Assembly (NCBI GenBank): GCA_963932465.1
Contig: OZ010788.1
Coordinates: 201,068,559-201,132,558, forward strand
Direction of reading: 5' to 3'
DNA: 64,000 nt
Source of the DNA: Maratus speciosus
Taxonomy: Eukaryota; Arthropoda; Arachnida; Araneae; Salticidae
This document shows positions 43,655 to 55,245 of this stretch, piece after piece (positions within the stretch are counted from its first letter, which is position 1; the number at the start of each line of letters is the position of its first letter). Below the pieces are notes generated by a model. It was not told where the DNA came from and did no database searches. It worked only from the letters and a program-made list of their open reading frames with translations. The position numbers were made by a program, and so were the translations under genes.

Positions 43655-44280
43655 ATGGTGGTTATTAGTATAATGATAAGAGGCACGTTTTCTATCATTA
43701 GTAATTAAATTTTGAAAATTAATAGCAGCATTATTAATATTATTTGGAAAAATAAATCAAAAGTACTTAAATATGTTTTTTTATTTACTCCAATGCATAG
43801 CAACAGAGGTAGGGGAGAAGGCGAGTTAACGAGGTCAATTTTGAAACTAACTGGCAGGTTATCAGAGCTTAAATCATTAATAACAGTTGTAGTAATTAAA
43901 AAAGACAAATTTTTAGTTAAGACAAAATCAACAATAGAGGGACGGGGATTACCTGTACCATATAGTGGTACCTGTATTATAGTGGTTATTAGTATAGTGA
44001 TAAGTGGCACGCTTTTGAGCATTAGTAATTAAATTTTGAAAATTAATAACAGCATTATCAATATTATTGGAATTACTAATAGTTTGGAAAAATGAATCAA
44101 AAGTACTTAAATAGGTTTTTAATTTACTGCAATGCATAGCAACAGAGGTAGGAAAGAAGAAGAGTTAACTAGGTGAATTTTGAAACTAACTGGCAGGTTA
44201 TCAGAGCTTAAATCATTAATAACAGTTGTAGTAATTGGAAAAGACAAATTTTTAGTTACGGCAAAATCAATAATAGAAGA
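43655..44280. repeat. Tandem duplication within the LINE endonuclease
   Basis: Two units of about 315 bp share AGTAATTAAATTTTGAAAAT, AAAGTACTTAAATA, CAATGCATAGCAACAGAGGT, GCAGGTTATCAGAGCTTAAA and GACAAATTTTTAGTTA. The endonuclease C-terminal segment is therefore present twice. Confidence 0.85.
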
Positions 44281-45430
44281 GAAGGATGGGGATTACCTGT
44301 ACCAAAATGTGTAGGTGTCTCAGATGCATGAAAACTAAGTCGTGGTTGTAGGTGTGAAATTAAGTTGTATGGTGATCTGTCACAACGGGAGGTTGAGTGA
44401 CAGCACCATCGTTGATCATGAGAATTATAACCACCTAAGATGAAACAGTGCATTTTTGTCTGAAGAGATGTGTAAGGTCATTGACTGGGAATTGTTCAGA
44501 TTGGTTAACACGTCAAGAAAAAAAGGTTAATTCTAATAGTGAAAATTGTACAACAATTCGCGTACCTTCAAAATCAGTGAATTTAGAGTTTTGTGCTCGG
44601 CTTAACAAACCCATAATTTTTAGCTTATAATCTGTACAAATATATGTATCATATACAGAACTGCACAAAAGAATTGAAGTACCTTCCCGGCTATAGACAC
44701 AATTGTTGAAATCTGATTTTCAAATGTGTCAAACGTTTTCTAAAATATTTAGTTAGGTATCTTCTTTATCTTATTAAACGGAGAAGTTCTGTTAAAGTAA
44801 TCTGGAAGTGGTAGAAAGTGTTTAAAAATCTATGTTTGACGCATGATTTTTCTTTCTTGTTTTTATTGTTTAGCTATATTTTTAATGCATTTCAGAAATT
44901 TAGTAATCTGAAATATTTCTTTGATATCGTGAAAAATTTTAAAGGTAACCTGAACTTATTTTATGTAACGACTTGAAACAGGATTAACGTTAGAAGTATT
45001 AGTAGAAGTAAAGGAGTTATCCACAGCGGTATTTTCTAAAGAGTTATCAACATTTGAATTTTAAGTAACTTCAGTAGCGGGATTTTTTTCCCTGCTGATT
45101 TTTAGTGAAATTGAATTTATTTAAGACCTCAGCAAACATTAATGAATTTAGCCTTTTTTTTTTTTTTTTAGAAGAATCAATTTTAGGTTTGGTTTTAACA
45201 TGAGAGATGGTATTAGAGCAGCCCCGGTAACTCGCAGAGTGACCTTTCTGCCCATAATTTCAGCATATTAGTATAATTCTGCCTTTTTTAAGGCGATCTT
45301 TACTGAGACGGTTATATGCGTATTTAATGCATCGTGGGACAAATTTACCAACCTCTTCACTTGCATTGCCGAAACTCTAGAAACAGTAACTATTTTTAAT
45401 CTGTCTATTGGCCTTAAAGGCTTCAATAGT

Positions 45431-45886
45431 TAAGGATATATGAGGCGTTCAAAAGACAATCCGACTAACTCCATTTTAAGTGGCTTTTTTTAAACAAAGT
45501 AACATTGAAAATTTTCTGTATACTTATACAATGATAAAAAATTATCCTTGATTTTAAAAAAAATTAACACGTTCAATCAAAATATCCCGAGAAAAAATAT
45601 TATATTGGTACGATATTTTTATAGTTACAATAACTTTAACTGTTTATACTCAACACTTTCATTTGATGGAGTTAATCGATTTGTGCACTTAACGGCTCAC
45701 ATAATGGATTTCCTTAATATTATAGATTTCCTCAAAATTTTGATTGGGTAGAAAATTTATCATATATAAAGGTATAAGATTTCAAATTTTGTCGGTTTTT
45801 TAACACGGCAGTCCTTGTTACAGTAAAGTGGTATTTGTTTAGGCTTTCAACAATTAATCCAGACTAGCTATAGCAAAAGAAACCTC

Positions 45887-45922
<36 letters not shown>

Positions 45923-46690
45923 TCTGACTTCTTGGATGCACCGCAATATACTTTTTAGTATTCTCATCTAAATAACGCAGTGTTTTTCTTTAAAGTCTGC
46001 AACAGTTTTACATAGAACTATTGAACAATTCCGAACAGTGTGAAGCAATTGCAAGGGGCTACCTAGTCGACATCAACTGTACGCTCAGTCGACGGTTATT
46101 TCGTCTTCCCAATACTATGAGCCATACAAAAAAATAAACAAAGTGTAGTTAAATTATTTTTAACGGGGAATAGAAGAGAAATGAAGAGAGAGAAGTCTGG
46201 TAAGATGACTCGCCAGATAAAAACAGTCTAAGCAACAGTTTAAGTAATTACTGATAAGAGTAAAGCAACAATTCGTGATAGGGAAGAGTAGTATGGATAG
46301 ATAAAAAGAAAAGAGGTAAGAAGGAAAATTTATATAAATGAGATGTGAATAAACTACAAATTCTTTGCTATATTGGTGTACAAACTATTAATACAGATTA
46401 AAAACATTGAAAAGATTAAAATATTCTGCGGCAGTTACAAAACCTAACCGCATTTCACGAACAGTACGTCATTCTGCAACAAAACCTTGAATTGTTTACA
46501 GATAAGATAAAAAGGAATTTTGGCACTAGGTCGCATTAAGGCCTGGTAACAAAGTTTAGCAAAAGCAGCGGCAAAAGAGGCACAGGGATAAAAACAAAGC
46601 ACCTTTTAAGTTGCACATATTTACATAAATGTTATACAAATAAACTTTGAAAATAATTTTTTATAAAATTAATAAAAGTACTTGGATTTT
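45431..46690. other. Intergenic DNA between the two LINE remnants
   Basis: AT-rich; a TA run lies at about 45891-45919. The frame at 45548-45751 has no motif. Part of this may be further decayed LINE sequence. Confidence 0.45.
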
Positions 46691-46699
46691 ATTACTATT

Positions 46700-48460
46700 A
46701 TTAACTTTACGATCTAAGAGCGTAGTATTTACCATCATGTCACTGGAGGAATAATTTGGAAACATTATCTTTCTGAGAAGAGATGTGTTCTAGAACACCG
46801 TTGAGTTATTCCACAGAAAGAATTTACTTGAAGTACAATTTTAATTTTTCTGGCGATTTCTGCACTAGCTGGAATAAATACTTTTGAAAATTCGTGTAGT
46901 TCATTGAGTCGCTAATTTGAAAGGGAATAGAGGTCAGATTGCTAGAGCTTGGCGGAGTATTTTTTTTTCGCTCATGGCGTTTTTGGGCTTTTCAACTGAT
47001 TGAACACAGCATTTTCTAAAGTGTTGTTTGATAGGGAATTTACTACTTTTTTTCAATATTCAGCAGTTACAGCATTTTGGAGGGGGTACAAGGGTAACTT
47101 TTAATGGACAATCTTTTGAAAAATTATTTCTACTGTGCCCAACACACCTGGGATTGATATGACAATTAGTGGCAATGCGATAGAAATTTTGACATATGCA
47201 GGGCTCCCAAATGGTCCGCCAACTGAATACCAATAAATTTTAACAGAAAATTTTATGGTAGGTTTGCGCTGGAATTAACTTTCAAAAGTGATTCCGGGGC
47301 GGTTTGTAAGAAAAATATAAAAAGAAAAATTTTCTAAAATAATACATTTAAAAATTTTCTAAAATAATACATTCATTTGGCGGACCATTTGGGAGCCATA
47401 TGCAATAATGGGAGTTTTTTTTAGGTGCTCTAAGTTTTTCGATCAGTAAACTCTGAGTTTGAAAATTGATCTAACATTAAGTTTTAAGTTCGATGTTTGG
47501 TTTTTCGGGAGCTCAATAAGAAATATTGGACGTGATTTTCCATCTCTCCTATTCTTCATTTAGGAAACTTTAAAGCTTCTACAAGATAAAGTTTTGTGGA
47601 TCATCTTCGTACCCGTAGATCCGGAAAAATCCCTAATTACCACTTTAATTTGACTTTTTCCATCCGAAACTAAATAATGTTGAATATTACTTTGCTTGAG
47701 ATGTTCATGAATTGCGACTTTATTTCAAAAGCTGGCAAAGAATATTCTTATATACTTACTAACTAATTTAGCCTTAACGTTGAATGGGTCGCCTGTCGAC
47801 ATGTCGTTTGTGATATCAATTATATTTAAAAGTTGCGTGACCATCGTAGGTTTTTTTTTTTTTTTTGGTGACTTGCTTGGTGGGCGGATCCTCATCATTT
47901 TCTGAGTCACCTTTTTTTAGACTAACCATCCATACGGATATCATTATCCTTACCATGTTTTAATAAATGAACGTGATCTTTGTGTAATTTCTTCGAAATC
48001 AGAACTTTTTTATTCTTTTTAGCTTTGCGTTTTTTGTGGGTCATAACAATATAATCTCCAAAAGTGTTCATTGAGGTAACACTTTTCTTATCTGAATTGC
48101 GATATTTCCTGCTGAACAGTCTCCAACATAGTTGGGGTGGTCGAGCATAAATTTTCTCACGTACGATGACGGCATACTTTTCGTTATTATTACAATGTGG
48201 CTTGAACCTTGATAGTGATTATTATATTTATTAATAATTTCCTTTGCTCTGTTTTCGAAATAAGGAACAAAAGATTTACACGGTATCTCATCGGAATTAT
48301 TCCTAACAGAGAAAGCTACAGGAGATGAACGTCTCATGTTCTACCTGAGATGGTTGGGTAGGACCGGCCGGCCCACGACCTCATTTTCGGCACCAGAAGA
48401 ACCATTTGGGTGGTGCTGACACACACACACTTGTCATGAAATCATTATGCAGCGGAACAA
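46700..48460 (-). pseudogene. Jockey-type LINE ORF1, decayed copy A
   Basis: Minus strand. 48068-48337 (YNNHYQGSSHIVIITKSM) is probably the N-terminal part. About 47,750-47,920 reads SKKGDSENDEDPP then KKKKPTMVTQLLNI, the K-rich linker and P-x-MV motif of Jockey ORF1. About 47,620-47,720 gives NIQHY-like and IKVVIRDFSGST. 47,430-47,560 gives MKNRRDGKSRPIFLIELPKN. The gag-like zinc knuckles (RIATNCHINPRCVGHSRNNF, then PPPKCCNC, 47,050-47,190) are separated from it by a hAT-like MITE. Several frameshifts and stops. Downstream ORF2 is not recognisable. A GC-rich leader (48,340-48,410) fits a LINE 5' end. Confidence 0.7.
47201..47396. mobile_element. hAT-like MITE inside LINE copy A
   Basis: GGGCTCCCAAATGGTCCGCC at the left and GGCGGACCATTTGGGAGC at the right form inverted ends. 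CATATGCA occurs at 47193-47200 and 47397-47404, a perfect 8-bp duplication. 196 bp, AT-rich centre with a 29-bp direct repeat (AAATTTTCTAAAATAATACA). Confidence 0.85.
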
Positions 48461-48996
48461 TATCATTAGTTTTATTCATGTATAATTAGATTGGTGAGAA
48501 TAAAATAGCAAAAGTACATAATGAATTGATGAAATGAATAATGTGAATCCCTCTCAGCAAGTTTCAAAGACCATTTTCCGCAAATTTAACAGCAGACTAT
48601 TTTTTATCAGCAATATCTTTTTAACCGAAGATACTCTATCATCGTTATTGACAATACACAGAAAATGAATTATTCTACTATCATGTGATGAAATTCTGAA
48701 GAACATTTTGAAAATAATTAATTAACAGAGTTTTGATTGCTGATGGAAATGAAAATCACCGATTTCTTGAAAAGCTGTGATATTTTCTGCTTGCGCAGTG
48801 CAACTTATCTATCTGAGAAAGAATTTTCTTCTCTTTTTAAAATGAAAACAAAATTAAAGGATTAATAAAGTATTGAATTAGACGTGAGTAAAAACAACAA
48901 ATATTGAACCTGACATGGGGGAAGCTACGCTTGATTAAACAGGCAAACTGTTTGGGTAAGCGATGCACATTAGTGTATGCAAGATAGTACTGCATG
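48461..48996. other. Intergenic DNA, no feature
   Basis: Starts after a short CACACACA run (48420-48429). Nothing else supported. Confidence 0.45.
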
Positions 48997-50700
48997 CAGA
49001 GTGATTCTAAATTGTTTTTACAAAATAAGAGTGATGATTGTACCCATCCAGACGAGCAATAATTACTATGAAACATAGAGTCGCAAACCACCCATTTAAT
49101 AAAAAATCCAGGGTGTTCTACCCTAATCCAACTTTGTTTGACGGTAATAACTTTCAGAAAACTGAAGTATATTATAATGAAACTTTTAATAGATATGCTC
49201 ATCTTTGTTGTAAATATGACAACACAAAAAAACTAGTCGTTAAGGGCCACCGTAATACTTACCCATCATGGATATAGATAATATAAAATATGAAAATAAA
49301 ACATGTGATATTTGCTAAGCAGTGTACCATGTTACTTTTATTCATAATTTAATTTATTTGGACTCCCTTAAATATAATTAATATAACCCCTTAAGCTAAT
49401 ATTACTTTTTGTTGCATTAAAATATCTCAATTTGTAGATTTTCTGTAAGCAAGTAATCCCGATAGGTTTACAATGGAAGTCTATGGGAATTTGGCGAAAT
49501 ATTAGAGATATCGCCAAGTTGGCGTCACTATTGGCGACGACTTATTTTGGCCGCCAAATTTGGCGATATACCGCCAAGTTGGCGACAAACTTGGCGGTAT
49601 TTGGCGACAGAACTGTGTCCCCCCCTACGGTAACTCCCTTATAGGTATGGAGAGGCATTAAATGCTTGTCATTTACGATAAGCCATTATTGGCATTTAAT
49701 CTTATAGTTTGGCGATAGTTTTTGGGTCGGCGGGATAATCGAGTAGTACCGAATTGCGCAAAAGAAACATCCTTATAACTCGAAAAATTATAATCCTATT
49801 AACTAACAGATTACTGTGTCGGATTAAGCATCTCATTTCCAATTAAAATATATCTTTGAATTGAAATTTGAATGAAATACAGGGTCATGAAAAATCGAAC
49901 AGTGTGAAAAATAGAATTACAAATATCTCGGAAACTAATTATCCGATCGAGTTCATTTATGATGCAAAATTTATATTTTTTTATTGTCCTTTATTTTTAA
50001 ACCTTCAAATAAACAATTTCGAAAATTTTTGTATACCTTTTATCAGAAAGAATATTTCAAGAGTCCGAAAGAAATAGTTGCGTTTAATCTAGGCTACTGA
50101 TATTCAATGGGCTTCTTTCCATTATTACTCCCTAAGTACACACCTAATTTCAAGTCTCTATCTCAATTTGTTCGGGAGATAGAGCGATTACAGACACACA
50201 GACATACAGACGGACGGACAAATTTTTTTTCTAAAAATATGTTTTTTGGAATCTCCAGTGTCTGAAACGTGTAAATCCGTCAAAAAAAATTTTTCGATTT
50301 TTAAAACGATTACAAGACTTACCCTATACTACGTATGATGGGTAAGTAAAATGGTAAAAGTTTCCGTTATACGCGCCAGCAGTATGCACTTGACAATCCA
50401 CATTTAGCACTGTGATTATCAGTTCATACAGTATCATCGATTGCGTGAGCACCCTGTTTTTCCAGAACTTTTCGTGATGTTATCACATTTCATACCAAGA
50501 TACACATCGTTACATTTTTATTGCAATATTTTTATTTTTCGCAAAATTATTAGCCACAAGTCGAATTCAGCTAGGGTGAAACACACTGTATTTGTGACTC
50601 AATAAGTGATGTGCGACCCCATGTTCTATGGTAATTATTGCTCGTCTAGATGAATACTATCACCCCTCTTATTTTGTAAAAACAATTTAGAATCACCCTG
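48997..50700. mobile_element. TIR element hosting a Helentron-like insertion
   Basis: 48997-49085 and 50612-50700 are inverted over about 89 bp (CAGAGTGATTCTAAATTG against CAGGGTGATTCTAAATTG; GACGAGCAATAATTACTATG against ACGAGCAATAATTACCATAG). TA follows on the right; on the left it reads TG, so a TA target (mariner-like) is possible. The middle is displaced by 49231-50352. No transposase seen; the minus-strand frame at 48837-49202 runs across the boundary and is chance. Confidence 0.75.
49231..50352 (+). mobile_element. Helentron-like element, second subfamily
   Basis: Starts AACTAGTCGTTAAGGGCC, the same AACTAGT as copies A-D, but its subterminal motif is ACTTACCCATCAT (49257-49269). That is the exact inverse of ATGATGGGTAAGT (50335-50347) in the 3' hairpin at 50317-50347 (stem ACTTACCC/GGGTAAGT). 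The tail has GACAGACGGACGGAC-like tetramers (50195-50220), TTTTTTCTAAAAATATG, GTAAATCCGTC and TTTTTCGATT, as in copies A-D. The interior includes a TTGGCG-rich patch (49,490-49,610) and a repeat shared with 23,280-23,360. Confidence 0.82.
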
Positions 50701-51425
50701 TATAATATAAGTCAGCCAATATACAAATCGGCGCTTGCGAATAACTCGTAAGTTTCTGTAGTCCTATCCCCACCACATTGTTTTATGATATTTTACATAT
50801 TAATACTATGCGATCCAACGCGAGTATCAGGATTATAGAACAACCTTCCCGGTAACTGAACCTACGTTAAAACAATATTTTATTGAAGAAACTGTGATAG
50901 CTGTTTGTGTTTAATATACATTTCTTTAGATTACACACTAACAATTTCAAACAGTACTTTTCTATAAAAATATCGATTAAGTATTAAAATGAAATTTTGA
51001 AATTTATTTTAAGCGTTGAAGTTTTTCGTATTAGCCGCATGACAGTGGTTAATAGTCGAAGAAATCGCCAAGGATTTTGCTACTTACAGATGATTTTAAT
51101 TCTTTCAGTGTTTAAGCATGTAGTTTGATTATATAATTGTGAAATTTGTGTTTTATTTATTTTATTAATTGGTGAAGCTTTAATTTCGTTATGGAATATT
51201 AGCCTGAGACAAATGCTGAGCTATTTATATTGCTTCATGTGCAAACAAGTTAATCTTTTCATAAACTGCACACAAGATAGATTTTTATTTTTTAATCATG
51301 CTAAACTTAATTTAAAAACCATAAAAAATCAGTAAGCTGAAATACAGTTTTCATACAAATTGCATTTAAAATGAACCTTTTCCCTATTCGACGGTGAAAA
51401 TTTTGAAAATGAGCGATGCTTATAA

Positions 51426-51428
<3 letters not shown>
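50701..51428. other. Intergenic DNA, no feature
   Basis: AT-rich, no gene supported. Confidence 0.45.

Positions 51429-51476
<48 letters not shown>
51429..51476 (+). repeat. Poly-A run of 48
   Basis: Uninterrupted A48. Could be a retroposed tail, but no recognisable retrosequence lies upstream. Confidence 0.9.
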
Positions 51477-51477
<1 letters not shown>

Positions 51478-51831
51478 AGTAAAAGTGAGTCTTATTTGTT
51501 AGGTCCTTGTCACAGTCAATAAGGCGTCTTCATTACTCACGGACATATTTTTACTGTGTAATATATATATATTATCCTGATGTTTCTCTATGTATGAATG
51601 CCAATAAAAGAAGATATTTAGGTGCTATTTTAGTAATATAATCACGCAGTTTTAAATATTAGCATTCAGACAACAATTTATTAACTTCCGGGCCCTAGAC
51701 ATACATTGCTTTTTAAGACCTCCCAGAACAATTTATGTACATATTAATTCGTTTACTAGGCAGAATTTTATAGTTTGAGGAAATTTTGAGATCAAAGGAC
51801 ATGCGTCGTCGATGCCCAAAGCATATACACA
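51477..51831. other. Intergenic DNA, no feature
   Basis: No gene or repeat supported. Confidence 0.4.
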
Positions 51832-51990
51832 GAGCTGTCAAATCTCCGGCTTTTTGGATACCAGTATTTTAACACAGAAAATGTCGTTTTATTTAATTGA
51901 AACAATCTGTCAATTTAAAAGAACCATATTTTCGGTAAGATAATAGTGGTGTGCGAAAAAGACGGAGACTTGGCAGCTCTGCATGCACAG
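51832..51990. repeat. Small foldback related to 52500-52910
   Basis: AGCTGTCAAATCTCCGGCTT at the left and GACGGAGACTTGGCAGCT at the right are inverted; the interior (ACAGAAAATGTCGTTTTATT) also occurs in the 52,650-52,790 element. Confidence 0.7.
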
Positions 51991-52499
51991 AGTACCCTGC
52001 TGTAAATCAGTTCATGTTAGCTTTACGTTTGGTTAGCTGATGGTACGGAAAAAGTATAAATGTCAGTTTACTAGTGCGCCAGCTTAAAAGTTTTGGAACC
52101 CCTGTTCTAGAACAAATCAAAATAAACCAAGGAAGAACAATCGTAGTTTTGATCGTCATTCAAAAGTTCAGGTCCCTTGGTTATATAATTCTTTTATACT
52201 TGCAAACTACCTATGGCAGACGACATTTTGCACCGTGCATAAAGTTTCATATTCTTATTGTCTGGAAGATCTAATTTATCATTATTTTTAAATAGGAAAT
52301 AAGAAAGATTAAACTGTATTCAAACTACAATTCTTGGAAAATAAAAAGAAGCGGCAACAAATGGTCTTTTAATTATCAAAGAAAATCTACTCTAAAGTCG
52401 TTAGGACACCTCAAGCGATGTCATCTGAAGCTTCCGATTAGATGCCCTGTAGTGACGTACCATGGTAAATGAACCGATACTGGGGCTTCAATATGCTTT
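51991..52499. other. Intergenic DNA, no feature
   Basis: The frame at 52074-52274 has no recognised motif. Nothing supported. Confidence 0.4.
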
Positions 52500-52910
52500 A
52501 TTTTGTGACAACTCCTATATGCACAGTTGACAATTTTTACGCTTTTTTCCTGACACTAAATTTTAACAGTAGTTTTTGACTTATTTAATCCCTGAATTCT
52601 CCGATCGATTAACAGGTTCACGCCGGCGCGGTGGGTCACACTCGGCTGTCTCAGAGTTGTCAAGTCTCCGGCTTTTTGCACACCACTATTATTTTAGAGA
52701 AAATGTTGTTCCTTTAAATCGCCCAATTGTTCTAATTAAATAAAACAACATTTTCTGTATTAAAATACTGGTATCCAAAAACATGGTAGCTCCGAGACAG
52801 TCCAGTGTGACCCACCGCGCCAGCGTGAACGTGAAAAATGAGTCAAAAATTACTCTAAAAAATCAGTGGTAACAAAATATCGTAAAAGTGAGTAGCAACA
52901 CATATTGTGT
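52500..52910. mobile_element. Foldback/TIR element with GC-rich arms
   Basis: 52616-52652 and 52794-52830 are inverted (GTTCACGCCGGCGCGGTGGG / GTTCACGCTGGCGCGGTGGG, then TCACACT and CTGTCTC). Weaker inversion extends outward (AGTAGTTTTTGACTTATTT against AGTAATTTTTGACTCATTT). TTAA precedes the left arm (52609-52612) but is not found on the right. Confidence 0.75.
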
Positions 52911-52981
52911 AATGTAATACACCAAATACAATTTTTAAAAATACATAATATAGCGTTATTTTATTAGGTCTATTAACCGTT

Positions 52982-53182
52982 TCCCAACAGTCTATCAATC
53001 CCATTGATGTTATCTAAAGCCCCATGAAGAAAAAACGGTCATGACGACATTAGAGTCATCAAATGAAAGTCACAATGTAACTAACAAAAGAAGTCATATT
53101 TTGCTCACGCTGAGACAATGGCACTTGAGATCATTTGGGAGTTCATTGTGACTTCATATCGACCGATTGTGCTGTTAGGGAA
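52982..53182. mobile_element. Short TIR element with GTCAC/GTGAC wording
   Basis: CCCAACAGTC... at 52984 and CCCTAACAGC... (minus strand, from 53180) are short inverted ends. The interior (GAAAGTCACAATGTAACT, TTCATTGTGACTTCAT) resembles the centre of the 53794-54651 palindrome. Confidence 0.55.
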
Positions 53183-53793
53183 CATGTGTACAGTGTACAA
53201 AAAATAAATCACAAAAGTAAGTCTTTTTCGCATTTTAAGTAGCACAAAATTTTAAAACTACATCTTAAGGTTAACTCTTACCCATAATTTGTCGAGCAAG
53301 GCTTATCATACGATAAAGATATCAAAAGTAATATAAATTGCATTGCAATCGGCGAAAATGACTTAAACCTAACTGTGCACAACTATGCATGTGGAAATTT
53401 CCATTCTGACAATATATTTAAAAGACAATATATTATTCGATTATTTGACAATATATTATTCAATATATCAAAGAGAAGATTGTATTTTGAGTCATCTGGC
53501 CTGAGCTTTTTACTGACCGATTTTGATAATTTGAAAAAGAAATTTCGAAAAACATGTTATTTTTAGATTTCGCTGAAAACAAAAATTGTAATTGTGTCAC
53601 AGTGGCGAAATTTTCGTTGATTTTTCATTACGTAATACCAAAGATCAGAGCCTCAATTAATAACTTCATAATTTCCTTATCTTAATTGCATGTTACTGAT
53701 TACGTATATGAATAAAGTTTAATTTTTGAATAATTTGAAATTAAACTTTAGTGAAAAATAATATTTGTTTTAAGAGTTAGGCTATCCAATATA
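53183..53793. other. Intergenic DNA, no feature
   Basis: AT-rich, no gene supported. Confidence 0.4.
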
Positions 53794-54651
53794 CACTGGT
53801 GTACAAAAATTAAGGAAAAGTCACAAAATGCTAATTTTCAAATACTCGAACACTCAAAAGGAAATAATATAATTCGAGTAATTACTATCTCTACAACACA
53901 GCTAGTCCATATAACATCTCATTCATGTCACACATGGTCGCAAGTGTCACAGTCACTACGGTGAAGCAAAAAAATCTCATTATGAGTCTCAAATGATCAC
54001 TATATGTGACTTCACTGAGACGTCACTGTGACTGCTGCTTTGTGTCGAGTCACCATGTGACTTTACAAAGTAGTTACATTGTGACTCTCATGTGACTGTC
54101 ATTTGTAGACTCAATTTCAAAGTCATCGTGAACGCTGCATTGTAATAAGTTACCAAATAATGTCACATTAAAGTCACATGATGACTTTCAGGTGACAGAG
54201 AGACTACTGTGAAGTCACCATTGTGCTCTTTTGGGAAAAGTCTCCATGTGACTATAATATGATATTATTTGGTGCCTTATCATGATGCAACGTTCATGAT
54301 GACGATGAAATTGAGTCTAAAAAAAAGAGTCACATGAAAGTCACAATTTAACTACATTGTAAAGTCACCTGGTGACTCGTCACAAAGCAGCAGTCTCATT
54401 GACTTCTCAGTGGAGTCACATGTAGTAATCATTTGAGACTCATAATGAGATGTATGTAATTTCCCATTTTTTGCTTCACCGTAGTGACTGTGACACTTGT
54501 GACCATATGTGACAGGAATGAGATGTTATATGGGCTAGCTGTGTGGTAGAGATAGTAATTACTCGAATTATATTATTTCCTTTTGAGTGTTGTGTTCGCG
54601 TATATGAAAATTAGCATTTTGTGACTTTTCCTTAATTTTTGATAACCAGTG
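53794..54651. mobile_element. mariner-like foldback, 858 bp
   Basis: Ends CACTGGTGTACAAAAATTAA and CACTGGTTATCAAAAATTAA (minus strand), flanked by TA (53792-53793 and 54652-54653). The inverted arms run about 280 bp each (GAAAATTAGCATTTTGTGAC, AGTAATTACTATCTCTACCA-like, AACATCTCATTC). The central ~300 bp is crowded with GTCAC/GTGAC words, many as TCACATGTGAC-like palindromes. TA target and CACTGG ends fit Tc1/mariner. No coding capacity. Confidence 0.82.
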
Positions 54652-54854
54652 TAATATTGATTAATTATTGTAATTATTTTTGTGATTTTTTTATAAATTC
54701 AGCCAATCAGAACTTTGAAACATTGTCATTCGTCGAATTTGACGGGTTTCGACTCGGGTTTCTTTTTTTTTTCTCTCTCTCTCTCTTTTCGACAGCTGTC
54801 TTTAACTAGAGAAAACAAACAATTTGGAAATTGCACATCAAACGTGAGAAATGA
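54652..54854. other. Intergenic DNA with a short CT run
   Basis: A CTCTCTCTCTCTCTC run at about 54,773-54,787. Confidence 0.5.
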
Positions 54855-55245
54855 GGTGCGCTCGTACTGTAACTAACTTTATAAATATTTTCTGCACCGC
54901 ATATTGTACTGAATGTATATTTTAGTACATTTCATAAGTGCATATCAATTTCATTCTGTTCGAAAGGCTGTAACATCATTAAAATGCACTTGAAATAATT
55001 TTTTCCCATTGGCCGTAACGCAACGGAAAACTTGTGACTGTCCCTGTAATTAAACTGTACATCCGATTTTCATAAAATTTGAAATGACTCGAGAAAATTT
55101 TGCAACAATTATATATTTAAAATTTCGTACCAATTCGGTTGGGTAGTTTTTGCTCTGTTATATGCGGACGGACGGACAGTTAGACAGATGGAAGGACCGA
55201 ACGACGACTATAGGTGCTATGTATTTACATAATTACGAACGCACC
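54855..55245 (-). mobile_element. Harbinger-like MITE, copy 3 (inverse)
   Basis: GGTGCGCTCGTA at the left, TACGAACGCACC at the right; flanks TGA and TAA. The interior from 55,020 to 55,245 is the inverse of the left half of copies 1 and 2 (TCGGTTGGGTAGTTTTTG, CGGACGGACGGAC). Confidence 0.78.

Larger units (their letters stand above)
42612..45430 (-). pseudogene. Jockey-type LINE, decayed copy B
   Basis: Read on the minus strand from 45,430 down: an ORF1 zinc-knuckle tail (NYGQKGHSASYRGC near 45,230, preceded by VPRCIKYAYNRLSKD, the knuckle with cysteines lost); then the APE endonuclease (44,256-44,453: ILGGYNSHDQRW, where family members have GGDFNSHH; 43,705-44,022: GTGNPRPSIVDFVLT and NDLSSDNLPVSF, with the catalytic SDH reading SDN); then the first part of reverse transcriptase (42,612-42,794: IIKNLKKRKAAGYDNI, hallmark K-A-G-D). 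A Harbinger-like MITE and a tandem duplication break it. Stops are frequent; non-functional. Confidence 0.75.

Noticed and set aside
48837..49202. 121-codon minus-strand frame
   Set aside because: Crosses the boundary of a TIR element, has no recognisable motif and is AT-rich.
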